64,000 nucleotides of DNA from Caldilineaceae bacterium (GCA_020634755.1 JACKBC010000001.1:186001-250000); one strand, 5' to 3'. Counted from the first letter of the stretch, positions 40,519 to 50,832 are shown. Program-made: numbers and translations. Notes: generated by a model from the letters alone, not told the origin.

Positions 40519-41532
40519 TCATTCACAATTCACCCATTCATCTATATCGGCGGCGTGGGCGTTTAACCAGCTATTTACATCTATAATTTGCAAATCTGAT
40601 TCGACAAAACGCAGGGAATAAAAGAAATTCAGCATACATGTATGATCGGCAGCCCGCAGGGCGCTCATGGTGGGCAAGTTGACCCACATTTGCAGCTTCT
40701 GCTCGTCACTTTCCCAATACTGTGACCCAAGCTGCACCATCTTAAAGCCGATTGTGCGCTTATTATCCCCGCGCAATAATTCGCGATCATCGGGGTCTAC
40801 ATAGCACAACGTCATATCAATCTCGTTATTGGCCACGGCGCGGAACATGGATTCCACCGTATCAAAGCTGATCAGCTCCGTTGCGGTGTCCAAACGATCC
40901 TCTAGGATGCGCTCGACAATTTGCGAAACAACCGGACATCCATATCCACGATTGGCGAACCCAATATGAAAAGCCGTCGCATCGACTGGCGTGGGCGATT
41001 CTGTAGGCAAAATGGTTGGCGTATCTGTAGCGGTGGGCGGCGCCGGCGTGGGCGGAATGGGTGTCGGCGGCGCTGGCGTCGGCGGCACTGGTGTGGGTAA
41101 AGCGGTTTCGGTGGGTGCATCAACCGCAATTTGTTCAGCCGCAGGTTGGGTCACTTCAGTGGCGGTCGGCTCAACGGTAGCCACATCTGTGGCAACGGGC
41201 TGCACATCCCCACTTTGGACTTCCTGGGTAATAGTGTTTGAGCCTGCCGGGGCAGGATTGTCCTGCATGGCGGCTGTAGGTTCACTCTGCGCTGCGCCGA
41301 TGGGCGCAGGTTGAATAATGAGAACAGCCGGGGTCTCAGTGGCCGTGGAAACCGCAAACGCAACCGACTGTCCGTTCAACGATTGCTGAGTGGCCTGCTG
41401 TGCAGCACCATTGAGTACAGTGGGGTTTTGGCCGGTGATGATGACCAGCTGCAATCCGATCGTCACGCCAATCAGCACAATTGCCACAAGCGCTAAGATG
41501 GTATAGACAATATTCTCTCTTAAAATGCTCAT
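40519..41532 (-). CDS. Membrane-anchored half solute-binding-like protein, paralogue of the gene at 27940
   Basis: A 337-residue protein: N-terminal membrane helix (ILALVAIVLIGVTIGLQLVI), a long Ala/Pro/Thr/Val linker with PTPVPPTPAPPTPIPPTPAP repeats (to about residue 190), and a C-terminal domain of about 145 residues (FHIGFANRGYGCPVVSQIVE, TLCYVDPDDREL). The domain looks like one lobe of an OpuAC-type binding protein. The gene is 120 bases upstream of, and in line with, the giant tandem binding protein, so the two are likely expressed together. ATG at 41532 with AAGGGG upstream. It may be a membrane-tethered receiver for the secreted protein, but this is inference. Confidence 0.78.
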   Translation of the reverse strand: MSILRENIVYTILALVAIVLIGVTIGLQLVIITGQNPTVLNGAAQQATQQSLNGQSVAFAVSTATETPAVLIIQPAPIGAAQSEPTAAMQDNPAPAGSNTITQEVQSGDVQPVATDVATVEPTATEVTQPAAEQIAVDAPTETALPTPVPPTPAPPTPIPPTPAPPTATDTPTILPTESPTPVDATAFHIGFANRGYGCPVVSQIVERILEDRLDTATELISFDTVESMFRAVANNEIDMTLCYVDPDDRELLRGDNKRTIGFKMVQLGSQYWESDEQKLQMWVNLPTMSALRAADHTCMLNFFYSLRFVESDLQIIDVNSWLNAHAADIDEWVNCE

Positions 41533-42350
41533 AATACCCCTTTGTCAAGCTATCAACATAGGTGCTAAACGAAGCCATACCGACGCCCACGAAAAACCCG
41601 ATATTGTGAGTTTCACACTGCCAGCGGATGCGTGTTTTGTTTACAATACAGGTCTGAACGCCGTTTGGCGGCAAAAGGTGAAGACGCAGATGCTGATAAA
41701 CGGGAGCGCGCGCATATGCCGCTTTCACAAGATAAAGGACTTACACAGTACACGCCGGCTGGGCCTGTCGAAGCCATGTATGACATCCTTTAGCGTCGCT
41801 CAGGACATGGCAAGCTCAGGGTGCGTAAAGTGCCCAAACTACTATGGAACAGCCCGCAGCGAGCTGTCAGTTGTTATGCATGATGCTACGGAGATCTGAA
41901 ATGAAACTATGAAGGAGTATAATGAGGAACTGCCTTAAGCATCGCCAGAAAAACATATTACATTATGACGTAATTTTAGCTCAGAATAATATGTTGATTT
42001 CTTTCAATTGGCTGACATGCGATCAGATAGTAGGCTAACAGTGCAGGGGTAATGGAGATTTCTAGGTGTTCAGCGCCATTTTTAGCACTTAAATTTATAT
42101 ATGGGGTGTGCATCATTCGCGGCGCGAGTGGCCATTTGTTCGCAGATCCACTTGCGATGCGCTACCCACGCAAGCGGCGGTTGTACGGCTGGTATGTCGG
42201 GTAGGGGTAAAACCCGCAACTGACATGACAAAGCGGTCTCAACCGCTTGATATTTAGCCGCTACGGGGGCTTCTCTTTGTCAGCTGCCGGATTTATCCGT
42301 TTCTATTACGAAATGCGTGATGGCTCAATTCCCGGAGACGGCGTACGTTC
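41533..42350. other. Gene-free gap
   Basis: No convincing gene on either strand. A sequence resembling a left end of the 78-bp family (GGACTTACACAG) lies at about 41738. A partial copy of the palindrome at 50791 lies at 42231-42260: AAGCGGT-CTCA-ACCGCTT followed by GATATTTAGCCG. The first 60 bases must contain the promoter of the gene at 41532. The gap ends tail-to-head with the Lgt-like gene. Confidence 0.45.
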
Positions 42351-43094
42351 TTATTTGGTGGAGTGCGCTGAATTATGCAGTCGCGCCAACAGCAGTGCGG
42401 CACTCAAACAGCCAACCAGCGCCAGCGCTTGCGTCGCGCGCACTTGGCCCAAGAGAAGGGGTTCAGCCAGAAAGCCGTCGGCCATTAAACGCACCAAACT
42501 ATAGCCGAAGAGGGAAAACAGCAGCACCTGCACCGGACTCATCGCGCTTTTGCGCCAGGCGCTTATGTTCCACAATATAAGTAGCAGCAACCCCAGCCCG
42601 AGCAGCCGATATATGCCCACTGGATGCACCCATGCGCCAAAATAAAATTGCGCCCAGGGCAAAGTGGAAGGCGCCCCCACGGCCGCGCCCGTCAAATAAT
42701 CCGCCAAGCTGCGTACCATCCCCGCTGCAATCAAACCCACCGCGGCCGCCGCACTCACCGGCAATGGATCCAGGCGATGATAGATCATATAGACATAAGC
42801 AGCCAGCACGGCGGCGATAATGCCGGGCCACAGCGCAAACCCGCCCGGCCGCGGGCTCAGAATCAGCAGCGGCTCTGCTTGATACACATACCAAAAGCGA
42901 TACACATTCCACAGGCGCGCCACGGCTAGCCCAACTAGGGCCGCGATCAGCCCGCCGTTCCAGAGCAAGTCGGGATAGAGTTGAAAACGTCGACCATAAC
43001 GTCCCATAATTTCCAGCCCCAGCACGGCCGCGGCAATGGTCAAAAGAGGTCCGGTTGGCAGAGCCAGTGGTCCTACAGAGAGAGTTGGATACAT
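42351..43094 (-). CDS. Divergent prolipoprotein diacylglyceryl transferase (Lgt)-like protein
   Basis: A 247-residue protein with about seven membrane helices. Order of blocks follows Lgt: an opening PTLSVGPLALPTG, GGLIAALVGLAVARLWNVY, GGFALWPG in place of the usual GGxxxxGG, then GLIAAGMVRSLADYLTGAAVG, and HPVGIYRLLG in place of HPTxxYE. Lgt attaches diacylglycerol to the lipobox cysteine of lipoproteins, of which this window has at least two. The RxGNFxNxE-type catalytic block is not recognisable (MVRSLADYLTG sits in its place), so this may be a non-canonical enzyme or a paralogue with another job. The gene starts at 43094. Confidence 0.72.
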   Translation of the reverse strand: MYPTLSVGPLALPTGPLLTIAAAVLGLEIMGRYGRRFQLYPDLLWNGGLIAALVGLAVARLWNVYRFWYVYQAEPLLILSPRPGGFALWPGIIAAVLAAYVYMIYHRLDPLPVSAAAAVGLIAAGMVRSLADYLTGAAVGAPSTLPWAQFYFGAWVHPVGIYRLLGLGLLLLILWNISAWRKSAMSPVQVLLFSLFGYSLVRLMADGFLAEPLLLGQVRATQALALVGCLSAALLLARLHNSAHSTK

Positions 43095-43119
43095 ATTCTT
43101 CGATAAAAATTTTGATAGT

Positions 43120-43199
43120 CAGTACACCGCAACGGTGTTGACCATATAGGCGTCGGCTGTGATGGTTGAAACCGGCCCTATTGCCTTTGTGGTCTACTG
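43120..43199 (+). repeat. 80-nt version of the dispersed hairpin element, copy 9
   Basis: Runs from CAGTACACCGCAACGG to GTGGTCTACTG. Outer and local hairpins are intact; it is 4 bases shorter than all other copies. It lies 91 bases upstream of the nucleotide-sugar decarboxylase, in the same orientation. Confidence 0.9.
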
Positions 43200-43289
43200 A
43201 TAGTAAATTGAAAGAGACCTTTCGGTAAGGTTCTGTTAAAATAGGGCGCTTGTATATGTTATTATTATTTGATTGAAAGGACGAAATTC

Positions 43290-44237
43290 ATGCGAATCTT
43301 GATTACGGGCGGCGCTGGCTTTCTAGGCAGCCATTTGAGCGACCGCATGCTGGCTGAGGGCCATACCGTTATTGCCATGGACAATCTGGTCACGGGCAAT
43401 ACAGACAACATTGCCCATCTGGCCGGCAACCGCAATTTTACCTTTGTGCATCACGATGTGAGCAACTATATATACATTCAGGGCGACTTGGACGCCATTC
43501 TGCACTTTGCCAGCCCGGCCAGCCCGGTCGACTATTTGGGGCTGCCCATTCCTACGCTAAAGGTGGGCAGCCTGGGTACACACAACGCACTGGGGCTGGC
43601 GCTGGCCAAAGGCGCACGCCTGCTCCTGGCCAGCACCAGTGAAGTCTACGGCGATCCGCTGGTGCATCCGCAGATCGAGGACTATTGGGGGCACGTCAAC
43701 CCCATTGGCCCGCGCGGCGTTTATGATGAAGCCAAACGCTTTGCCGAAGCCATGACCATGGCCTATCATCGCTATCACAATGTCGATACGCGCATTATAC
43801 GCATCTTTAACACCTATGGCCCGCGCATGCGGCTCAATGATGGCCGCGTGGTGCCCAACTTCATCAAGCAGGCGCTGGATGGAGAACAGCTTACCGTGTA
43901 TGGCGACGGCAGTCAAACGCGCAGCTTCTGTTTTGTCAGCGATCTGGTGGACGGCATTTACCGGCTGCTCATGAGCGAAGAGCATGAGCCCGTGAACATT
44001 GGCAATCCGGCGGAAATCACCATTTTGCAATTTGCCGAAAAGATCAACGAATTGACCGGCAACACGGCCGGCATCCAGTTCAAACCGCTGCCCAAGGACG
44101 ATCCTAAACAGCGTCAGCCCAATATTGATAAAGCGCGGCGCACTTTGGGCTGGGACCCCAAAGTCAATCTGGATGAAGGCATGGAGCGGACCATCGGCTG
44201 GTTTAAAGAGAACCTCGATAAATATGTAGAGAGCTGA
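43290..44237 (+). CDS. NAD-dependent epimerase/decarboxylase, UDP-glucuronate decarboxylase-like
   Basis: A 315-residue extended SDR. ILITGGAGFLGSHLSDRM binds NAD, SASTSEVYGDP-type serine block is present as LASTSEVYGDP, and YDEAK is the catalytic YxxxK. The strings GPRGVYDEAKRFAEAMTMAY and NIGNPAEITILQFA are typical of UXS, which makes UDP-xylose from UDP-glucuronate for cell-surface glycans; dTDP-glucose dehydratases are close relatives and cannot be excluded by eye. ATG at 43290 with GAAAGGAC upstream. It stands alone on its strand, followed by a 690-base gap made mostly of repeats. Confidence 0.88.
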   Translation: MRILITGGAGFLGSHLSDRMLAEGHTVIAMDNLVTGNTDNIAHLAGNRNFTFVHHDVSNYIYIQGDLDAILHFASPASPVDYLGLPIPTLKVGSLGTHNALGLALAKGARLLLASTSEVYGDPLVHPQIEDYWGHVNPIGPRGVYDEAKRFAEAMTMAYHRYHNVDTRIIRIFNTYGPRMRLNDGRVVPNFIKQALDGEQLTVYGDGSQTRSFCFVSDLVDGIYRLLMSEEHEPVNIGNPAEITILQFAEKINELTGNTAGIQFKPLPKDDPKQRQPNIDKARRTLGWDPKVNLDEGMERTIGWFKENLDKYVES

Positions 44238-44251
44238 GATAAATATGTCAC

Positions 44252-44332
44252 GACGTACGCAGCGCCCGTGGATCGCCAGGAGAAGAGACGATCTTTTACA
44301 AGGCGATTCTTACTCTAGGCTTGCGTAAGTGC
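44252..44332 (+). repeat. 78-bp inverted-repeat element, copy 3
   Basis: GACGTACGCAGCGCCCGTGG at the left and GGCTTGCGTAAGTGC at the right. Same orientation as the copy at 12031. A right-end fragment of the family is at 44598-44624, and a separate stem (CGAAAAC...CAGCGGC with its complement) lies at about 44479-44529. Confidence 0.75.
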
Positions 44333-44626
44333 TATATGTAGAGAGTTGATGCAGCGCATTTCCCGAAAAGCCATCGCTCAAGCGGGCTCCGGACAGAGAA
44401 AATCCGCCTCAGCGGCTGAAAATGCAGCGCCTATATCCAGTCCTCTCGCTTCTTGTTGCCATCTACTGATGTTGCAGAGCGAAAACCGACAGCGGCCAGA
44501 ACCTTATGCGTTCGCAGCCGCTGTTTTCGTTTAGATGAAAACTACACCAGCCTGGGCCAGCGAATTGATGGGGAAAGCAGTAGGGCCGACCAGCCAAATC
44601 TTACTCGAGGCTTGCATAAGTCCTAA

Positions 44627-44757
44627 AAAGCAGTCTGAAAAGTCACAATTGAGTCCAAAAACATGCCGGGAAAGGGCCTATTGCGCATGATGTGACCAGG
44701 ATTTTGTGGCCCTTTCCCAGAATATGACACACCTGAACCACCTTTTCAGACAGCTTC
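44627..44757 (+). repeat. 131-bp inverted-repeat element, copy 4 (MITE-like)
   Basis: Somewhat diverged: left end AAAGCAGTCTGAAAAG, right end CTTTTCAGACAGCTTC. TAA (CTAA) is repeated on both sides (44623-44626, 44757-44760). It lies about 165 bases upstream of lepA. Confidence 0.88.
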
Positions 44758-44923
44758 TAAAAATATTGAACAGAAGCGGGCCATGATGTACAATAAGCAA
44801 CTTAAGCACTTTTGTGTTTATAGTGCAGTTGAGACGAAAATGGTGACCCTTCTTCCGGTAAATTCTGGGGGAAGCGCCGTTCTCATGTCGAGTTGAGGAT
44901 CAGATAGGTAAAAAATAAACTCA

Positions 44924-46727
<1,804 letters not shown>

Positions 46728-46735
<8 letters not shown>

Positions 46736-47567
46736 TGCCCGGACGCTCATGCGTCGCTATGGGCTGCAACCCAAACGTTCGCTGGCCCAAAACTTTTTAA
46801 CCGATGAGGCGCATCTGGCGCGCATAGCCGCCGCTGCCGAATTGACGCCCCATGATACCGTTTTAGAGATCGGTCCCGGCCTGGGCGTGCTGACCAAACA
46901 TCTGGCCGCCCAGGCCGGCCGCGTCATTGCTGTGGAGTTGGATGACCGGCTTATTGAGGTGCTGCAAGAGCAGTTTGCCGATCGGCCCCATGTTTCCATT
47001 GTGCATGCCGACATTCTTAACGTGCAGCCGGCCGACCTTATCCCCCCGGCTTCCACATCGTTCAAAGTTGTGGCCAACCTCCCTTATTATATTACCAGCG
47101 CCGTATTGCGCCATGTGCTCGAGTCCACACCGCGCCCCCAATTGGCCGTGCTGCTTATGCAAAAAGAGGTGGCCGAACGCATCTGTGCAGAGCCGGGCAA
47201 CTTGTCGCTTTTGGCCGTCAGCGTACAGTTTTATGCGGCGCCCACCCTGGTGCATCGCATCCCCGCCGGCGCGTTTTATCCCCGCCCCAAAGTAGACAGC
47301 GCGGTGCTGCGGCTGGATATTTATGAGCAACCGGCCATAGCCGACGTGGATGAGCGCCTCTTTTTCAAGGTAGTGCGCGCCGGCTTTAGCCAGAAGCGCA
47401 AACAGATTCACAACAGCCTGCGCAGCGGCCTGGCGCTCTCTAAACCCGACAGCACAGAATGGCTGGCGCGCGCCCAGATTGATGCCAAACGCCGCGCCGA
47501 AACGCTGACGCTGGCGGAATGGGGCGCGTTGTGTCGCACGGCCCCTGCCTCTGCAACTCCTCTGTAA
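46728..47567 (+). CDS. ksgA: 16S rRNA dimethyladenosine transferase KsgA/RsmA
   Basis: A 279-residue SAM-dependent enzyme that dimethylates A1518 and A1519 of 16S rRNA late in 30S assembly. The start RRYGLQPKRSLAQNFL is typical; SAM motif I is LEIGPGLGVLT and the catalytic motif IV is NLPYY. Start ATG at 46728 overlaps lepA by 8 bases; the GGAGG inside the lepA end is very close to it, and an ATG at 46749 is a possible alternative. A 160-base inverted-repeat element follows the stop at a short distance. Confidence 0.96.
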
Positions 47568-47589
47568 CTTTAATGGTCTAGCTTTCATA

Positions 47590-47776
47590 GTTAAATCAGT
47601 AACTACTCAGCCCCCCTCCTAAATCCTCCCGCCACGCGGTGGAGGGAGGACCGGCAGTCTCGTTAGCGGAGAGATTTCGATAGCCAATATCTCTCCGCTA
47701 ACGAGGTAACAACGCCCCTCTCCACCTGTGGAGAGGGGATGGGGGAGAGGCCTGAGTAGTTCCGTTAAATCAGTAA
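47590..47776. repeat. Inverted-repeat insertion flanked by 13-bp direct repeats
   Basis: GTTAAATCAGTAA occurs at 47590-47602 and 47764-47776. Between them, AACTACTCAG / CTGAGTAGTT form the outer arms and a 17-bp perfect pair CTCGTTAGCGGAGAGAT / complement lies inside (47659-47675 and 47689-47705), beside a CCCTCTCCACCTGTGGAGAG hairpin. The layout resembles a non-autonomous insertion with a long target duplication. It may also end the lepA-ksgA transcript. Confidence 0.75.
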
Positions 47777-47904
47777 TACAAGAGTTGTTGACTCCCCACA
47801 AACTAAACCACTTATGGGTGTTTCACACAAAACTTTGCCATTGCATGGCGCGCGTCCACCGCACGTTATGCTCGAGCGAAGTATAGGATGAGAGGATTGA
47901 TTCC

Positions 47905-48729
47905 ATGCTAGCCGATACGCTTCAGCCTGAATCCGCCGTATCCGTGCAAAATGGGCCGCGTCTCCAAAACAAGGTGGCGATCATCACTGGTTCTGCCCGC
48001 GGCATTGGCGCGATTACGGCAGCTACTTTTGTGCGCCAAGGAGCCAGGGTTGTAATCTGTGATGTAAATGAGGAACTAGGGCGTCAAACGGCCGCCGAAT
48101 TAAATATTTTGGGGCGTCCATTTTCATCCAATGGCAAACCCACGGCTATTTTTTCCCCGGTCAACGTAATGAATACAGAGAGCGTGGAAATGCTTTTCCA
48201 AAGCTCATTGGACCTCTTTGGGCACGTTGATATTCTGGTCAATAACGCCGGCATTACGCGAGACGCCCAACTCCGCAAAATGAGTGAAGCCGATTTTGAG
48301 CTGGTCATGGATATTAACCTCAAAGGCGTCTTTAATTGTGGAAAAGTAGCCGCCAACCAGATGGCTAAACAAGAACAAGGCGGGGTCATTCTCAATGCCG
48401 CAAGCGTGGTGGGGTTAGATGGCAATTTTGGGCAGACAAATTATGCCGCCACCAAGGCGGGCGTCATTGCCATGACGCAAGTCTGGTCACGCGAGCTAGG
48501 CCCCAAAGGCATCCGCGTCAACGCCGTGGCGCCAGGGTTCATTGAAACACCCATGACTGCGCAGATGCCGCAGAAAATTTTCGACATGATGGTGCAGAAT
48601 ACGCCTTTGCGACGGGTCGGCATTGCGCAAGATGTTGCCAACGCCTATTTGTGGCTGGCCAGCGACGAAGCCAGTTTTATCAACGGCGCCGTTATCCGCG
48701 TCGACGGCGGCTTGCGTATTGGCACGTAA
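47905..48729 (+). CDS. 3-oxoacyl-ACP/acetoacetyl-CoA reductase-like SDR
   Basis: A 274-residue SDR with TGSARGIG for cofactor, NNAGITRDAQLRKM (very FabG/PhaB-like), the serine in NAASVVGLDGNFGQ and YAATK as YxxxK. The tail RVDGGLRIGT is typical. FabG reduces beta-ketoacyl-ACP; PhaB reduces acetoacetyl-CoA; I cannot choose. The first 23 residues, before the Rossmann fold, are an extra polar segment; an internal start is possible but has no better ribosome binding site than GAGGATTGA before the ATG at 47905. It has two hairpins after it and no operon partner. Confidence 0.9.
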   Translation: MLADTLQPESAVSVQNGPRLQNKVAIITGSARGIGAITAATFVRQGARVVICDVNEELGRQTAAELNILGRPFSSNGKPTAIFSPVNVMNTESVEMLFQSSLDLFGHVDILVNNAGITRDAQLRKMSEADFELVMDINLKGVFNCGKVAANQMAKQEQGGVILNAASVVGLDGNFGQTNYAATKAGVIAMTQVWSRELGPKGIRVNAVAPGFIETPMTAQMPQKIFDMMVQNTPLRRVGIAQDVANAYLWLASDEASFINGAVIRVDGGLRIGT

Positions 48730-48750
48730 ATCAATTTTCCTCAGCTCTAA

Positions 48751-48806
48751 ATGAGAACCGGTGTTTTCTCTTGGTTCAACAGGGGTAATCAAACACCGGT
48801 ACTCAT
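48751..48806. terminator. Hairpin after the SDR gene
   Basis: Arms ATGAGAACCGGTGTTT and its complement with one mismatch (48751-48766, 48791-48806), 24-base loop. It lies 22 bases after the SDR stop; no clear T run follows, so it may be a stabilising hairpin. Confidence 0.55.
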
Positions 48807-48848
48807 CTTAACCACCGTATAACAACTAAAATTCGCTTATTCTTTTGA

Positions 48849-48898
48849 GCCTGCGCTGGTTTGGCGATCTACCGAACCAGCGCAGGCTTCATTTTTTT
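48849..48898 (+). terminator. Intrinsic terminator
   Basis: Stem GCCTGCGCTGGTT / AACCAGCGCAGGC (13 bp, perfect) followed by TCA and seven T residues. A textbook rho-independent terminator 120 bases after the SDR stop. Confidence 0.92.
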
Positions 48899-48961
48899 AC
48901 AGATCAACAAACATTTTGTGCCATTGGCATCTTATGGAATAATGACCAACATCTGGCACAC

Positions 48962-49036
48962 TATTCTGTCACAGTGTATTCTGTCATAGTGTATTCTGTC
49001 ATAGTGTATTCTGTCATAGTGTATTCTGTCATAGTG
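48962..49036 (+). repeat. 15-bp tandem repeat, five units
   Basis: Five units of TATTCTGTCATAGTG, the first with C for T. It ends 7 bases before hairpin copy 10, in the promoter-side gap of the LuxR-Kelch gene. Confidence 0.95.
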
Positions 49037-49042
49037 TCTGGT

Positions 49043-49126
49043 CAGGACACCGCAACGGTATTGGCGATTCAGGCGGCGGTCTCGCTTGATGAACCCGACG
49101 CTATCGCTTGCCATGGCGGTCTACAG
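49043..49126 (+). repeat. 84-nt dispersed hairpin element, copy 10
   Basis: 84 bases from CAGGACACCGCAACGG to GGCGGTCTACAG. The outer arms carry changes (CAGGA, CTACAG). It is 255 bases upstream of the LuxR-Kelch gene. Confidence 0.85.
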
Positions 49127-49380
49127 ATAGTGTCATGCAGTTTTGGGCAGACGGGACATTTTGGTCTTGCCGCCAGCCCATAAATTGTACATGTGTATGG
49201 CGAAAGGTTTTGGGCATCCATACCGTCTCTAGAAATTAGAACGTACGCGAGCTTTATATGAAACCGCTTGGTAAGGGTGTATGCTTCTCCTAGCGCGTGT
49301 TTAGCGATACACCGGCGCCACGTAAGTTTTGGGAATATAACCCGATCCCAACCAACCCTTTCCTTTGATTTTTGACCCCA

Positions 49381-50781
49381 ATGGCTGCCAACGAAAGCAC
49401 GATCTTATCTGCCGAACCGAATGAAAATCCGCTGAGCGAGCGCGAGATGGATGTGGCGCGCCTGTTGGTGACCGGCGCCAGCAACACCGAAATCGCGCGC
49501 GGGCTCACCATTAGCCCCCAGACCGTCAAGGTCCATTTGCGCAATATATTTGAAAAATTACAGGTCAGCAGCCGCACCGAAGCATCTACGCTACTCCTGC
49601 AACGGGGCTGGGTCGTGCTGCCCGGTCTGGAATCTGACACGACGGCCACCCTAAACACGGTTGAAACCGCCCTGCCGCTCGTTGAGCCATTGACGCCTTT
49701 GCCGGCGCAACCGCGCAATTGGCAACTCATCTATTTGCTGGCCGCCATTTTGGTCTGCATTGTCGCCTTTTTTGTGCCCACGTTCATTGGCCGCAGCCAG
49801 CCCAAAATCGACTTGCTTACCGATGCAGACAGCGCCATTTTGGGCCGCACCGTAGTGGAAATGATTCCGCGCTGGGAAGCGCTGGCGCCCATGTTGACGC
49901 CGCGCAGCCGCCAATCTACCGCGCTCATCGGGAATTCCATCTATATTATGGGGGGGGAAAGCACAGAAGGTGAGTTGCTGGCCGATGTTGAGCGCTATCA
50001 GATCAAGGTGGGTGTCTGGCAGTCAATGCCGCCGTTGCCCCGCCCCCTTTCCAACACCAGCGCCGTGGGGCTAAATCAACACATCTATGTGGCCGGGGGC
50101 AGCTATATGGATGAAACAACGGCCACGCGTCAACTGAGCGATCAGCTGCTCGTCTATTCCGCCACGGATCAAGCGTGGCGCACATTGGGCAATTTGCCCT
50201 ATCCGCTGGTGGGCGCCGCCTTAACCAGCAACGCCGACTCAATTTATCTGATTGGCGGTTGGGATGGGGAAACTACGCACGATGAGATATGGCGCTATAC
50301 CCCAACCCCCGATGACTCGACGGCATCGGTGGCGTGGGCGCGCGTGGGGCGCATTCCGCAAGGGCGATCGTTTTTGGGGGCCACGGTGCTCAAGGGGAAA
50401 CTTTATGTGGTTGGCGGCTTTGATGGTCAACGCGAGGTGGGCAATGCCGACGTTTTTGATTTGTCCAGCAGCGAATGGCAAAAGCTGCCCGATCTATCAA
50501 CCCAGCGCGGCGGTTTGAGCCTGGTGGCCGATGATGTGGCTATTTATGCGCTGGGCGGCGGCTGGACCAGCGCCATCGACACCCACGAGCGCTATGATCC
50601 AGACATTGGCCTGTGGAGCAACTTTGCTTCGCCCATTCGTGGAGAATGGCGCAACATGGGCGCCGTTGCCGTTGATGGCAGCCTGCACTTATTGGGTGGC
50701 TGGAGCGGCGAATACCTGGACACCCATCTCCGTTATGAAAGCTCCATTCGCTGGCTGCTCCTGCCGCTGATCCGAAATTAA
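49381..50781 (+). CDS. Membrane-bound LuxR-type regulator with extracellular Kelch propeller
   Basis: A 466-residue protein in an unusual order. Residues about 13-72 form a LuxR/FixJ helix-turn-helix (LSEREMDVARLLVTGASNTE then VKVHLRNIFEKLQVSSR). A linker leads to one membrane helix at about 117-137, and the rest is a Kelch beta-propeller with six blades marked by hydrophobic-GG strands (IYIMGG, IYVAGG, IYLIGG, LYVVGG, IYALGG, LHLLGG). With the DNA-binding end inside, the propeller should face out, giving a one-component transmembrane regulator. ATG at 49381 is preferred over TTG at 49372. Nothing adjacent on the same strand suggests its target. Confidence 0.9.
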   Translation: MAANESTILSAEPNENPLSEREMDVARLLVTGASNTEIARGLTISPQTVKVHLRNIFEKLQVSSRTEASTLLLQRGWVVLPGLESDTTATLNTVETALPLVEPLTPLPAQPRNWQLIYLLAAILVCIVAFFVPTFIGRSQPKIDLLTDADSAILGRTVVEMIPRWEALAPMLTPRSRQSTALIGNSIYIMGGESTEGELLADVERYQIKVGVWQSMPPLPRPLSNTSAVGLNQHIYVAGGSYMDETTATRQLSDQLLVYSATDQAWRTLGNLPYPLVGAALTSNADSIYLIGGWDGETTHDEIWRYTPTPDDSTASVAWARVGRIPQGRSFLGATVLKGKLYVVGGFDGQREVGNADVFDLSSSEWQKLPDLSTQRGGLSLVADDVAIYALGGGWTSAIDTHERYDPDIGLWSNFASPIRGEWRNMGAVAVDGSLHLLGGWSGEYLDTHLRYESSIRWLLLPLIRN

Positions 50782-50790
50782 AAGCCGCCG

Positions 50791-50832
50791 CGGCTAATTA
50801 TCAAGCGGTTGAGACCGCTTGATAATTAGCCG
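50791..50832. terminator. Terminator palindrome between LuxR-Kelch and PspC genes
   Basis: Perfect 19-bp arms CGGCTAATTATCAAGCGGT and complement (50791-50809, 50814-50832), loop TGAG. It lies in the 70-base gap of two convergent genes. A partial relative is at 42231-42260. Confidence 0.85.

Noticed and set aside
25953..41532. A complete ABC transporter for the solute-binding proteins
   Set aside because: No ATPase with a Walker A plus LSGGQ motif and no permease of the OpuB or SsuC type is encoded between 25 and 43 kb.
44385..44468. A possible thirteenth copy of the 84-base hairpin, because GTTGCCATCTACTGATG resembles the 3' end
   Set aside because: The 84 bases before it do not contain the 5' arm, the ACACCG hairpin or the central stem. 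Only the last dozen bases match.
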